Source: Thermohalobaculum sp963822985 (GTDB taxonomy: Bacteria > Pseudomonadota > Alphaproteobacteria > Rhodobacterales > Rhodobacteraceae). Taken from it: DNA of 64,000 bases. The notes beneath the pieces were generated by a model. The model saw nothing but the letters and a program-made list of their open reading frames with translations, made no database searches and was not told where the DNA came from. Positions 18,896 through 29,875 of the stretch are shown here, one piece after another. Each line of letters begins with the position of its first letter. The stretch's first letter is position 1. The position numbers were made by a program, and so were the translations under genes. The stretch is from assembly GCA_963822985.1 (NCBI GenBank), contig CAWGJU010000015.1, positions 248,001 through 312,000 of the forward strand, given 5' to 3'.

Positions 18896-20866
18896 CTATC
18901 GGTCCTTGTAGTCGTCAGTTGTGCGCACGCGCGGGCGCGCAGCCCCGGCGAAGGGCGCGTCGCCCCGGAACTGGGCGCGCACGCGGCAGTCGTCGCACAT
19001 CTGGATCAGCCGCACATTGTCCGAGTTGGTGAACATTGCATGGACGCCAGAGAGCTTGGCCGTGATCCGGTCGATGGTCTTCTTGGTCCCAAAGGGCTTG
19101 CCGCATTCGATGCAGCAGAAGGGCTCCTCGTGGTTCAGCACGCGCGGCGCCAGCGCGGCCGGGGACAGGTCGAGCCGGGGCAGGAGCGCGATGGCGTTCT
19201 CCGGGCAGGCCGTTGCGCAGAGGCCGCACTGGACGCAAGCCGTCTCGCGGAAGTTGACCTCCGGCCGGCGGTCGCCGCCGTCGCCGAGCGCGCCCGGCGG
19301 GCAGAGGCCGACGCAGGCGAGGCAGAGCGTGCAGGCCTCGGTGTCGACCACGATCGCCCCATAGGGTGCGCCCTCGGGCAGCGCGAGCGGCGCGTCGGGG
19401 CTGTTGCCGCCGGCCAGCGCCGTCGCGGCCAGCCGGGTGACGTCGCGCCGGCCGCCGAGCGCCATGATCGGCTCGACCCGCAGCGGGGCGGGGCGGGCAG
19501 CATAGAGCACGTCCGAGAGCGCGTCGGGGTCGTCGGCTTCGACAAGGGCGATGCGGCCGGCGGCGCCGCAACCGGCGGCGATGGCCTCGGCGAGCCGCAA
19601 CTCGCGGCCGATGACCTCGCGCTCGGTGCGCGGCGCCGGCAGGATGCCGACCGAAGCGAAGCCGAGTGCCAGCCCGGCCAGCATCTCGGCATGGCCGAAG
19701 GCCGCGAGCGCGCGCACCTGAAGCGGCACCACGTCGGCGGGCAGCCCGCGGCCATAGCGGGCGCCGAGCCGGATCATCTCGGCGCCATGCTCGTCGTGCA
19801 CCAGCAGGCGGGGCGCCTTGCCGCCCGCCTTGGCGAACGCCTCGGCCATTGTGCGCATCCGGGCGAAGAGGTGCTCGACGGGCGGGTCGTCGCTGCTGGC
19901 CGCGCCCGTCGGGCAGACGGCCGCGCAGGCGCCGCAGCCGGCGCAGATGTAAGGGTCGATGGCGACCGTGTCGCCGGCGGGGGTGATCGCGCCGGTCGGG
20001 CAGAGGTCGAGGCAGCGCGTGCAGCCGACCTGCCCCGCCCGGCTATGGGCGCAGAGCGAGCCCTCGAAGCGGATGTGCAGCGGCTTCTCGAAGGTGCCGA
20101 CCATCTGCACGGCGTCGAAGAGCACGCGCTCGACGGCGATCGGGTCGCCCGGATCGGCGCGCAGATAGCCGTCGCGCTTCTCATGCGCGGGGAAGAGCGG
20201 CCGGCGGCCCGAGAGGTCGACGATGATGTCGCACTCCGAGCGACCGCCATCGCGCGGCGGGGAGAACGCGCGCGCCCGGCCGCCCGGCAGATAGGCGCGG
20301 AAGGCGTCCACCTCGACGGCGAAGCGGCCGAGCGCGCCCGTCGCGTTGCGGATGCGGCCGGCGACGATGTCGATCGCGGCGCCGGCGGGGACGATCACCT
20401 CCTCGGGCTCGGTCAGCATGCAGGTGATGGAGAGCGCAGAGGCGAGCCTGGCCGCCGCGGGAACGGCCGACTCGGCCGGACCCCAGACGAGGCAGACGCC
20501 GGCCGACGAGACATCGACCGACGGCACTGACGGGGCGGGCAGCCGCGCCTCGGCGACCAGCGCCGCCATCTTCGGCCCGGCGTCGCGGTCGTCGGACCAG
20601 CCGGCCCGGTCGCGGATGTCGGCGGTGGTCAGCCGGTCGGCGGCGCCCAGCGCCTCGGCGAGCTCGCCAAAGGCGGCCGTCTCCTGCCCGCAGGCGACCA
20701 CCACCTCGCCGCCGCGCTCCAGCGCCGCCTGCACGGAGCCGATCTCGTCGCCGCAGAGGCAGTCGTGCACCCGCGAGCACGGCGCACCGGTTCCGCGGGC
20801 GATCGCACGGGCATTCGGCGCCATGGTGCCGAGGCAGCTGCAGAGCAGGACGCTGGGCTCGGACAT
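18896..20866 (-). CDS. Multi-cluster 4Fe-4S ferredoxin-domain protein
   Basis: A 656-residue soluble protein. The N-terminal third has a Cys cluster (LLCSCLGTM, CSRVHDCLCG) and a Rossmann-like region. Two ferredoxin pairs follow: CTRCLDLCPTGAI with CAGCGACAAVCPTGA in the middle, and CTLCLACVGLCPPGA with CVQCGLCATACPENAI near the C-terminus. A final CCIECGKPF..MCDDCR motif may hold another cluster or zinc. This architecture is common in alphaproteobacteria next to formate dehydrogenase or Fe-S maturation genes and is usually annotated only as a 4Fe-4S binding protein. It probably moves electrons for a cytosolic enzyme; the partner is not in this window. It is the likely first gene of the minus-strand Mrp cluster, with a 97-base gap before DUF6494. 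Intact frame. Confidence 0.85.
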   Translation of the reverse strand: MSEPSVLLCSCLGTMAPNARAIARGTGAPCSRVHDCLCGDEIGSVQAALERGGEVVVACGQETAAFGELAEALGAADRLTTADIRDRAGWSDDRDAGPKMAALVAEARLPAPSVPSVDVSSAGVCLVWGPAESAVPAAARLASALSITCMLTEPEEVIVPAGAAIDIVAGRIRNATGALGRFAVEVDAFRAYLPGGRARAFSPPRDGGRSECDIIVDLSGRRPLFPAHEKRDGYLRADPGDPIAVERVLFDAVQMVGTFEKPLHIRFEGSLCAHSRAGQVGCTRCLDLCPTGAITPAGDTVAIDPYICAGCGACAAVCPTGAASSDDPPVEHLFARMRTMAEAFAKAGGKAPRLLVHDEHGAEMIRLGARYGRGLPADVVPLQVRALAAFGHAEMLAGLALGFASVGILPAPRTEREVIGRELRLAEAIAAGCGAAGRIALVEADDPDALSDVLYAARPAPLRVEPIMALGGRRDVTRLAATALAGGNSPDAPLALPEGAPYGAIVVDTEACTLCLACVGLCPPGALGDGGDRRPEVNFRETACVQCGLCATACPENAIALLPRLDLSPAALAPRVLNHEEPFCCIECGKPFGTKKTIDRITAKLSGVHAMFTNSDNVRLIQMCDDCRVRAQFRGDAPFAGAARPRVRTTDDYKDR

Positions 20867-21657
20867 GCACCTCTCCAGATCCCGCGGCCGACGCGCGGGT
20901 CAAGCCACAGATAACGGCTGGGCAGCGCGGCACAAGCCCCGCAGGTGCGGGCCCAATGCGGGCCCCGGTGCGGGCCTGGTGCGCGGTCCGGCGGGCGGTC
21001 CGGCGGGCGATCGGCCGTTCACGGGTCGCCCCAGGCGTCGCCGGCGAGGCTTGGATGCTACGGCCGGCGGCCAGTTGATCTTCACGAGCCTGCCCTGCAG
21101 CATCAGCATGGCGTCGCCCTCACAAGACGTACGAACCGATCACCTTGCGTGAGTCCTTTCTTGCGTCTGCGGGGCTCTTTCGAGCGACAATCGGTCCAAC
21201 CGTCGCTTGACTTTACGTCTGCGGATGAGGATGTTCCAGAGTTGATTTCCCGCATGGAGGAGCCGAGCGAGTGCTCTCATCCTGCAAGGTTTTCTCGCTT
21301 TTCCCTCCCTCGCGCACAGCGGGAGGCCGTGGGCCAGCGGCGGGTGCGGAGTGCAACGTTGACGGGCAGGCCGATGGGCGCGCCCCTGATCGCGGCGGCA
21401 CAGGCTGGGACGGCACGGGCTGGCGTCGGTATGCGGCGGTCCCGCCCTGGCTTTGCGCCGGGTGACGGCGCGCAAGGCATCCGGCCTTCCCGCCCGCACA
21501 GCGCCCGGCGCGGGCGACCGTCGTCTCGCCCGAGGATGTCGGACCCGCTGAGCGGCGCGCGGCGCAAGGGACCGCCGCAGCACCGCCGGACGGGCAAGTT
21601 CGTGGTTGTGTACGCCCGGCGTGGCGGGCGCGGATGTTGATCGCTTTGGGGGGCGCG
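20867..21657. other. Long non-coding upstream region of the tpsBA cassette
   Basis: About 790 bases without a supported gene between the divergent ferredoxin gene and tpsB. Near 20945-20976 the nonamer GTGCGGGCC (once ATGCGGGCC) repeats three times at 11-12-base spacing, followed by two copies of GGTCCGGCGGGC. Around 21160-21300 the base composition becomes more AT-rich, with TTGACT at about 21207 and a repeated CGTCTGCGG, which could be promoter or regulator-binding DNA for tpsB. Long Arg/Pro-rich frames here look like GC shadow frames. Confidence 0.5.
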
Positions 21658-23385
21658 ATGCCGCATCGTGTCGGCAAACTCCGGTCATGCGCCGGCGTCG
21701 TCCTGGCCCTCCTGCTGCTGTCGCCGGCGCGGGCGCAGGTCGGGCCGCCGCCGGTGCCGGCCACCCCGCCCGGCGCGGCGCCCACGCGCCAGGATCTGCT
21801 GGACCAGCTCCCCCGCACCGACCGGCTGCCGCAGGCGGGGCTGCCCGGGCTGATCGAGGACGAAGCCGAGCCATCGGCCGCCCCGCTGCTCGGCCCCTCG
21901 ACCCTGTCCTTCGTCTTGCGCGACCTGACCGTCCAGGGCTCGACGATCTATTCCGAGGACCAGCTCCGGCCGATCTTCGAGCCCTTCATCGGCACGGAAG
22001 TCACCCTTGGCGGCCTGCGCGAGATCGCGAACAGGATCGAGAACAAGTATCGCGACGACGGCTATGTCGCGACCCGCGTCATCATCCCGCCGCAGGTCAT
22101 CGACGACGGCGTCGCCACGCTCGAGATCTATGAGGGCCAGATCATCTACTACGAGATCAACGGCGAGATCGGCCCGGTGAAGCAGCGGATCGCGAGCCTG
22201 CTCGACAACCTGCTGACGGGCGAGCCGGCGCGCTGGAGGGATCTCGAGCGCTATCTGCTCCTCGCGCGCGACCTGCCCGGCATCTCGCTTACGGGGACGC
22301 TGCGCTCGGCCGGCGAGACGGCGCCGGGCGGCGTCATCCTGGTCGTCGACACGGCGCGGATCGCCGTCGATGGCTTCGTCGGCTCGCAGAACAAGAACGC
22401 CGAGTCGACCGGGCCCTTCACCATCGCAGGCGGCGCCGCGCTGAACTCGGCGACGCGCTTCGCCGAGCGCGCGGGCGTGGCGGCGCTGACGGCGCTGGAC
22501 GTGCCCGAGGAGATCAGCGTCTACGTGACCTATGACCAGAGTCTGGGCAATGACGGGCTGAGGGTGCGGTTCAACGCCCTCCAGAGCTATTCCGAGCCGG
22601 GCGATCTGCTGGAGGATCTGCAGCTCACCTCGAACACGACGCTGGCGACCGCCGCCCTCGAATACCCGCTGGTGCGCTCGCGCCAGTTCAGCTTCTGGAT
22701 CCGCGGCGGCTTCGACTACGAGGACCAGCGGACGAGCTTTGGCGAAGACGCCGAAAAGCTCTTCGACGACCAGCTCGCCGTCCTGCACGCAGGCATTGCC
22801 GGCGTCTGGCAACCGCCCTTCGGCGGCGTCACTGAATTCGATGTCGAGATCCGGCAGGGCGTGGACGATTTCGGCGCCCGGGCGGATTCGAAGCCGGACG
22901 CCAGCGTCGACTTCACGCTGTTCCGGGGCACGGTGCGGCACCGCCAGCCGCTGCCGGCGTCGTTCGAGCTCTACGCCCAGGTCACCGGGCAGCGCTCGAA
23001 CGAGCCGCTGCCCAACCTAGAGGAGTTCTCGCTGGGCGATCTCACCGTCGGCCGTGGCTATGACGCTGGCGTGCTGCTCGGCGACAGCGGGATCGGGGGC
23101 ACGCTCGAGCTGCGCTTTTACCCGCCGGGGCTCGAGGCCTGGTGGCTGAACAGCTTCGAGGCGTTCACCTTCGTCGACTACGGGCTGGTCGACGATCAGG
23201 GCAACCCGACGTTGAGTCCCTCGGGCTTCGAGGACCTCGCCTCGGCGGGCTTCGGCTTCCGCCTGCAGGCGCTCGATTCGATCTATGGCGAGATCTACTA
23301 TGCGCAGCCGCTGACCAAGGCGCTGTCGACCGCCGAGCGCGCGCCGAATGGCGGTGTGCGCTTCGCCTTGACGAAGTATTTCTGA
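21658..23385 (+). CDS. tpsB: TpsB-type outer-membrane transporter (ShlB/FhaC family)
   Basis: The outer-membrane pore of a two-partner secretion system, expected to export the downstream TpsA. The 575-residue product has a signal peptide (MPHRVGKLRSC, a Leu-rich helix, then SPARA^Q), a Pro-rich linker, and a POTRA domain (SFVLRDLTVQGSTIYSEDQL through NKYRDDGYVATRVIIPPQ and LEIYEGQI). The ShlB-type beta-barrel holds the rest. The barrel contains the FhaC-like strand-loop GRGYDAGVLLGDSG, and the protein ends ALTKYF with the terminal Phe needed for BAM recognition. The start at 21658 gives a normal signal peptide; 21634 adds eight residues. Intact frame. tpsA follows 95 bases downstream, so they are probably one operon. 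Confidence 0.9.
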   Translation: MPHRVGKLRSCAGVVLALLLLSPARAQVGPPPVPATPPGAAPTRQDLLDQLPRTDRLPQAGLPGLIEDEAEPSAAPLLGPSTLSFVLRDLTVQGSTIYSEDQLRPIFEPFIGTEVTLGGLREIANRIENKYRDDGYVATRVIIPPQVIDDGVATLEIYEGQIIYYEINGEIGPVKQRIASLLDNLLTGEPARWRDLERYLLLARDLPGISLTGTLRSAGETAPGGVILVVDTARIAVDGFVGSQNKNAESTGPFTIAGGAALNSATRFAERAGVAALTALDVPEEISVYVTYDQSLGNDGLRVRFNALQSYSEPGDLLEDLQLTSNTTLATAALEYPLVRSRQFSFWIRGGFDYEDQRTSFGEDAEKLFDDQLAVLHAGIAGVWQPPFGGVTEFDVEIRQGVDDFGARADSKPDASVDFTLFRGTVRHRQPLPASFELYAQVTGQRSNEPLPNLEEFSLGDLTVGRGYDAGVLLGDSGIGGTLELRFYPPGLEAWWLNSFEAFTFVDYGLVDDQGNPTLSPSGFEDLASAGFGFRLQALDSIYGEIYYAQPLTKALSTAERAPNGGVRFALTKYF

Positions 23386-23398
23386 CGCAAATGAGACG

Positions 23399-23426
23399 TT
23401 TCTTGGCCAAAGATATCCTCTAGAAT
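23399..23426 (+). promoter_or_regulatory. Possible internal promoter before tpsA
   Basis: In the AT-richer tpsB-tpsA gap, TTTCTT (23399-23404) and TAGAAT (23421-23426) are 16 bases apart and resemble weak sigma-70 boxes. This could let tpsA be transcribed apart from tpsB. The evidence is sequence resemblance only. Confidence 0.25.
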
Positions 23427-23480
23427 GGGTAAAAGTCGCGCCGAAGCGTCGGTCCGGCGTCGGGATGGGAGCTGAGCCCC

Positions 23481-26400
23481 GTGTTGCCTGCCGGATCCGG
23501 CCTTGATCGCGATGCGGGTGGATGCGTCCCGAGGCGGTGCCGGTCGCGCCTGCGCAGTCGCACGGCGCTGTGCACGGGGCTTTGGACGGGGCTCGGCGGG
23601 GTGCTGGCGCTGGTTGCCGCCGGCGTCTTGCCGCAGGGCGCAAGGGCGGAGCCGCAGGGCACGGTCGTGGTCGGCGGCGCGGTCGATATCAGCCGGAACG
23701 GCACGCACACCGAGTTCACCCAGCATTCGCAGACGGCGCTGCTGAACCACCGCTCCTTCGACATAGGGGTGAACGAGTCGGTCAACTTCGCTCAGCCATC
23801 GGCCAGCGCGCTGGCGGTCAACCGCGTCGTCGGCACCGACCTACCGACCAGCATCGCCGGCAAGCTGACGGCGAACGGCAATGTCTGGGTGCTGAACCCG
23901 TCAGGCGTTGCGATCAGGGGCACGGCGCAGATCAATCTCGGCGGGCTCCTGGCGACGACCGCCACGATCAGCGACGAGGACATCCTTGCCGGCAAGCGCA
24001 GCTTCGCGGGCGCGCCGCCGGGCTCGGCCGTGACGAATGCCGGCACGATCGAGGCGGGGCAGGGCGGCGTCGTGCTGGTGGCGCCCGTCGTCTCGAACAC
24101 CGGCAGCATAAGGACGAACGGGTCGGACGTGGCGCTCGGCGCCGGCTCGGGCTTCACCGTCGATTTCGACGGCGACGGGCTGACGCGCTTCGAGGTCTCG
24201 CCCGGCAGCGATGTCAGCGTGACCAATGCGGGCACGATCTCGGCCGAGGGCGGCGCCGCCTATATCTCGGCCGCCTCGGCGGACGCCGTGCGGACTTCGG
24301 TGGTCTCGATCGGCGGCCGGGTCGAGGCGACGCGCGCCGAGAACCGGGGCGGCGTCATCGTGATCTCGGGCGGCGGCAGCGGCGTGACCGAGGTCGCGGG
24401 CACGCTGGACGCCGCGCAGGCCGCGGGCGAGGGCGGGCGGATCGCCGTGACGGGCGACCGGGTCGACATCGCCTCGACGGCGGTCCTCGACGCCTCCGGT
24501 GCGGCGGGCGGCGGCGTCGAGATCGGCGGCGGCTTGCGCGGGGCGCCGATCGCCTCGCCCGTGCTCGCCCGGGCGGGCGCGCCGGCCACCGCGCCCCTGC
24601 CGACGGCAAGGCGCACCGTCGTGCGCGAGGGCGCCCGGATCATTGCGAATGCCGGAGCCGAGGGTGATGGCGGCACCGTCTTCGTCTGGGCCGAGGAGGC
24701 GACGGGCTTTCGCGGCGCCATCGAGGCGCGTGGCGGCGCGCGGTCTGGCGACGGCGGATTTGCTGAGGTGTCGGGCCGGCAGGGCCTCGTCTTCGACGGC
24801 ACGGTCGACCTGACAGCGGCCAGGGGCGCGACGGGCACGCTGCTGCTCGACCCCGACAGCGTGACGATCGTCGCCGGCGCCGCGGGCGTGGGGGCGCAGG
24901 ACCCCGAACTGATCCTTAACCACGTGATCGACGCCGACGACCCGCCGCCGAGCGCCGAGATCTCGGCCGGCGCGGTCGCGGCTTCCGTCGCCACCGCGGA
25001 CACGCTGATTGAAGCGAAGGACACGATCACGCAGGAGGCGGACGTCACGCTTTCGGGCAGCAATTCGCTGACCTACCGCACGCTGACCGGCGACATCACG
25101 CTCGACGCCGCGCTGACCGGCCCGGGCAACGCGCTGACGCTCGAGGCGGGCGGCGACGTGACGCTCAACGCCCTTGCCGTGGCGGCGCTGCAGGTCACCG
25201 CCGCGGACATCAGCGTGCTCGCCCCGCTCGACATCGCTGGCGACGCCACGTTCGATAACGGGTCGGGCGGGGCGGTCGGCATCGGCAGCGGCGCCGGCGC
25301 CTTCAGGCTCGACAATGCCGAGCTCGGCCGGGTCGGCGCGGGGCGGATCGTCGTCGACAGCGGCAACGGGGACGTCGCGATCGCCTCGGCCACGCTCGGC
25401 CGGCCCATGGCGGTCTTTGCAGGGGCGGGCGATGTCAGTGTCGCGGGCTTGAGCGGGACGCAGGTCGTCGTCGATGCGGGCGGCGCTCTGACCTTCGCCG
25501 GCGCCGGGTCCAGCCTCGCCAGCCTTCGGGTCGAGAATGCAGGGTCGATCAGGCAGACCGCCGCCGGCGCACTGACCGTCAGCGGGACGACGTTCCTGAA
25601 CGCGGCGGGCGACATCGCGCTCGGCCTCGCCTCGAACAATTTCGCCAGCGTCGACCTCGCCGGCCAGAGCGTGGCGCTGCGCGACGGCAATGCCGTCCAG
25701 CTGGGCAATGTCACGGCGAGCGACCTGACCGTCACCGCGGGCGGAGCGATCAGCCAGCGCGCGGGCACCAGGATCAGCGTGCCGGGCGACAGCAGCATCA
25801 CCGCAAGCGCCGGCGGCATCACGCTCTCTCGCCCGACCAACGACTTCGCCGATGCGGGCAGCGGCCACTCGGTGCTGCTGACGGCGCCGGGGGCCATCAG
25901 CGTGACCGACGTCAGCTCGATCGCGCTCGGCGCGTCCTCGGGCGCGAGCCTGCGCGTGACAGCCACCGACATCGCAATTCCAGGGGTGTTGGACTTCGGC
26001 AGCAGCGTCACGCTGACGAACGGCGCCGGCGATTTGGTCGTCGTCGGCGCCGTTGCAGCCGACGCCGACGGAACCACCTTCGAGGTGTCGAACGCCGAAC
26101 TGGCGCGGATCCAGTCCCAGCGGATCGCCGTCGTCACCGCCGGGGGGCAGGGCATCGAAGTCCGCGGCGGCGTGCTCGATGCCGAGGGCCTGACGCTGCA
26201 GTCGGGCACCGGTCCGACGACCTTCACGACGGCCGCTTCTTCCTTTGCCGGAGACCTCGACGTGACGGCCGCCTCCATCGGCCAGGATGCGAGCGGGGCC
26301 ATCGCGGTCGCCGGCAGGACGACGCTGTCCGCCAGTGGAACGGTCGCGCTCGGACACCCAGACAACAATTTCGACGCAAACGCGCCCGCGGCCGCCGCGA

Positions 26401-29400
26401 CGGACGAGGTGAACGCGACGGGCACCGCCGTGACGCTGGTCGACCGCGACGCGATCGCGCTGGGCGCCATCGACGCGTCGACCCTGACGGTCGGCGCCGG
26501 CGGCCGGATCACCGACACGGCGGGCAAGGCGATCCGCGTCACGGGCGCCGAGCGCTCTCGCGGCCCAGAGCGGCGGCGCACTCTTCGATATAGCGCTCGA
26601 TGGCGACGGCACACCGTCCAGCCGGCCGCACGACCTGGCAACGGTCAGCGCCCGGGGCGCCAACATCGTGCTGCACGATCCGAACGCACTAACGCTCGGG
26701 GCAGTTTCGGCCGGTGCGGGCCTGACGGTGCGCGCCAGCGGCATCGCCGACACGCCCGGCGCGGCAATCATCGTCGGCGGGACCACCGATCTGACGGCGC
26801 AGTCCGGCGGGTCGTTCTTCGACATCGCCCTCGGCACCCCGGCGACACATGATTTTTCCGGCCCCGTGAATGCGCGCGGCGGCAACGTCGTTCTGCACGA
26901 TGCGAACGCCATGTCTCTCGGCTCCATCGACGCCTCGAACCTGGCGGTCAGTGCCGGCGGGCCGATCAACGACGTGCCCGGCGCGGCCATCAGGGTTCCA
27001 GGATTCACCGGCCTGACGGCACAGAGCGGCGGTGCGCTCTTCGACATCGCGCTTGACGCCAGCGGCGCGCCCTTGGACCGGCCGCACGATTTCGGGACAG
27101 TGAGCGCGAGGGGCGCGAGCATCGTCCTGCACGAAGCGGATGCGATCACGCTCGGCTCGGTCCTGGCCGGGGCGAACCTGACCGTCCGCGCCGGGGGCGG
27201 CATCTCCGACACGCCGGGCATGGCGATCCTCGTCGGCGGGGCGACCGATCTGACGGCGCAATCCCCCGCCGCGTTCTTCGACATCGCGCTCGACAATCCG
27301 GCGACGCACGATTTCTTCGGCACCGTGAACGCGCGCGGCGCCGATGTCGTCCTGAACGATGTGAGCGGCATCGCGCTTGGCGGCATCGATGCCTTGAACC
27401 TGGTGGTCGGCGCTGGCGGCCCGATCGTCGACGCGCCCGGCGGGGCTATCAGGGTTCCCGGGCTCACCACTCTGACGGCAGAGCGCGGCGGCGCGCTCTT
27501 CGACATAGCGCTCGACGGGACGGCGGCTCTCTTTGACCGGCCGCATGATTTCGGGATGGTGAGCGCGCGGGGCGCGACTGTCGTTCTGCACGATGCGAAC
27601 GCGATCGCGCTCGGCGCGATCGGCGCCTCGAACCTGGCGGTCAGCGCCGGCGGCGCGATCGTCGACACGCCCGGCGCGGCGATCGAGGTCGGCGGCACGA
27701 CAGACCTCGTCGCGCAGACGGGCGCCGAGTTCTTCGACATAGCGCTCGACGGTGACGGCGCGCTGCTGTTCGACCTCGCCCATGATTTCGGCCTGGTGAA
27801 CGCCCGGGGCGAGGACATCGTCCTGCACGACCGGAACGCGATCGTGCTGGGTGCGATCGATGCCAACGAAAGCGGGCAGGAAGCCGCCACGGGCGCGCCG
27901 GACGCCACGATCGCACGCTTCGACAATGACGGCGACGGCCTGCGAGGCGCCTCGGAGCCCGCGGCGGCGGGGGATCTGACGGTGCGCGCCGGGGGCGCGA
28001 TCACCGACAACAGCGCCGGCATCGACGTCGAAGGGCGGACGCGGCTCGAGGCGCGCGATAGGAATGCGCGCTTCGACATCGTGCTCGACGGGCCGCAACG
28101 ATTTCGACTCGAACGCCGTCGGACCCGATGCGGTGCACGAGATCGACGCCGCGGGGGCGAACGTCGTGCTTGTCGACCGAGACGCCATCGCGCTCGGCGC
28201 GATCAGCGCCTCCGGTCTGGTCGTGAGCGCAGGCGGCAGCATCACCGACACGCCTGGCGAGGCGATCGTGACCGGGACGGCGGTGTTGGTCGCGCAGAGC
28301 GGCTCGGAATTCTTCGACATAGCGCTCGACGGGAACGGCGCGGTGCCGTTCGACCTCGCCCATGATTTCGGCGTCGTGAGCGCCCGGGGCGAGGACATCG
28401 TCCTGCATGACCGCAATGGCATCGTGCTGGCCGCAATCGACGCGAACGAGAGCGGGCAGGAAGGCGCGACCGGCCTGCCGGATGCGACGATCGCCCGCTA
28501 TGACAATGATGGCGACGGTCTGCCCGGCCCCCTCGATCCGCCGGCCGCGGGCGACCTGACGGTGCGCGCCGGCGGTGCGATCACCGACACCGGCGCGGGC
28601 ATCGATGTCGAGGGGCGTACCCGGCTGGAAGCCCGGCAGGGCGCCGCGCTCTTCGGCATCGCGCTCGACGGACCGAACGATTTCGATTCGAATTCTCCGG
28701 GGCCCGACGCCGGGCACGAAATCGATGCCGTCGGCGCGGGCATGGTGCTGGTCGACCTGAACGCTCTCGCGCTTGGCACGATCAGGGCATCGAACCTGAC
28801 CATCGGCGCCGGTGGCAGCGTCACGGACACGCCTGGCGAGGCGATCCTGGTCAGCGGAACGACGGATATCGAGGCTCGACGCGGGTCCGACTTTTTCGAC
28901 ATCGCTCTCGACAACCCGGGGCTGCACGATGTCGCCAGCGTGAGGCTGACCGGCGAGGGCGTCCGCCTGCTCGACCGGCGCGACCTGACGATCATCGGCA
29001 TCGAATCGCTCGGCGACGGCTCGCCCGATGCGACGCTGCCCGCCGACGGCATCCACCTCGAGGTTAGCCAGGGGGGATTCGCCTTCGCGCCCGGCCGGAC
29101 GGTGCCGCTGAACGCGGTGCGCGACGTCGCGCTCTTCGCGCCGAACGGCTCCTTCGACGCCAACCCGGACCCGGCCGTCGTCGACCAGAGGATGCCTGAC
29201 GGCCTGACGTTCCGGAGCACTGACGGCAACATCACGCTCGACCTGCAGGACGGCTTTGTCATCGAGGACGTGCGGGGCACGGCGCCCTTCACGCTCGATG
29301 CGCCGAACGGCATCTCGCGGATCAGGATCGGCGAGGGCGGCGAGGGGGGCCAGAGGCAGTTCCTCGGCATCGGCACGGCCGCTTTCCTGAAGGAGGCGCA

Positions 29401-29875
29401 GACGCCGGGCTTCAACCCCTTCTTCAGCCTGATCGCGCCCGGTGATCCGGAGCTCTTCAGGGTGACGGGCGATTTCGGTCTGATCGCACGCGCGCCGCTG
29501 ACCGTGCGCATCCAGAACAGCCAAGCCGTCGCGTCCACCGGGGCGGGCACGATCATCGACGGCACGACCTATCTTGGTGGCCGCTTCGACGCGATCAGCA
29601 TGTTCGGCACCTTCGGCGGCGCGGAGGGCGAGCTCGCCTCGATCAAAAGCTTCCGCGATGCGGCCTTCATCGGCGAGCTGCCCTACGTCGTTGATGAGAG
29701 CAACACCGTCAATGGATGCCCGATCCTCGTGCCCACGGCCTGCCAGCCGATCGGCTCGCTGCTGCCGAACCTCGGCTACAAGGAGGGGCTCCTGCTCGGC
29801 ATCCGCTTCGTCGATCCGGCCGAGGATCTTGACGATCCGTTCACCAATCGTGGTGACGAGGAAGGATGGGAGTGA
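23481..29875 (+). CDS. tpsA: TpsA: filamentous-hemagglutinin-like repeat exoprotein, two frame breaks
   Basis: A very large secreted adhesin-like protein, about 2,130 residues, the likely substrate of the TpsB upstream. The GTG start at 23481 has a GGGAG ribosome site. A long leader with hydrophobic helix (TGLGGVLALVAAGVL..GARA) is followed by the TPS secretion domain: HTEFTQHSQTALLNHRSFDI, NRVVGTDLPTSIAGKL and the NPxG motif VLNPSGVAI. A long beta-helix body follows, then ten degenerate repeats (26665-28960 and a preceding partial one), and a C-terminal domain with two cysteines (NGCPILVPTAC). Breaks near 26568 and 28098 are one-base insertions; the second is proven by comparison with a sister repeat that lacks the extra C. 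Length is 3n+2. The last 10 bases overlap the CHAT gene. Adhesion or a surface filament is the family norm; the target is unknown. Confidence 0.88.
26665..28960 (+). repeat. Nine tandem degenerate repeats in tpsA with paired higher-order structure
   Basis: Unit starts: 26665, 26887, 27121, 27346, 27580, 27817, 28163, 28397 and 28742 (last unit ends 28960). Most units are 73-79 codons with the pattern VVLHDxNAIxLGxIDASNL, xAGGxIxDTPGxAI, TxLxAQSG and FFDIALD. The units at 27817 and 28397 are longer (115 codons) and carry an insert with DNDGDGL, a calcium-loop-like Asp pattern. The unit pairs 27580+27817 and 28163+28397 are duplicates of each other, and 26665+26887 match 27121+27346. A partial earlier unit begins near 26430. 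Confidence 0.85.

Noticed and set aside
21140..21874. Minus-strand ORFs upstream of tpsB
   Set aside because: They are Arg/Pro-rich, overlap the tpsB signal region, and lack start signals.
23901..28079. A 1,392-codon open frame on the minus strand opposite tpsA
   Set aside because: It is the mirror of the repeat-rich, GC-biased tpsA codons. It has no ribosome site and a low-complexity Arg/Ala/Gly/Pro translation, and the plus strand has clear TPS motifs.
26665..28960. Non-coding satellite or CRISPR-like array
   Set aside because: The period is 219-345 bases, a multiple of three, and conservation follows codon positions. It is a protein repeat inside tpsA.
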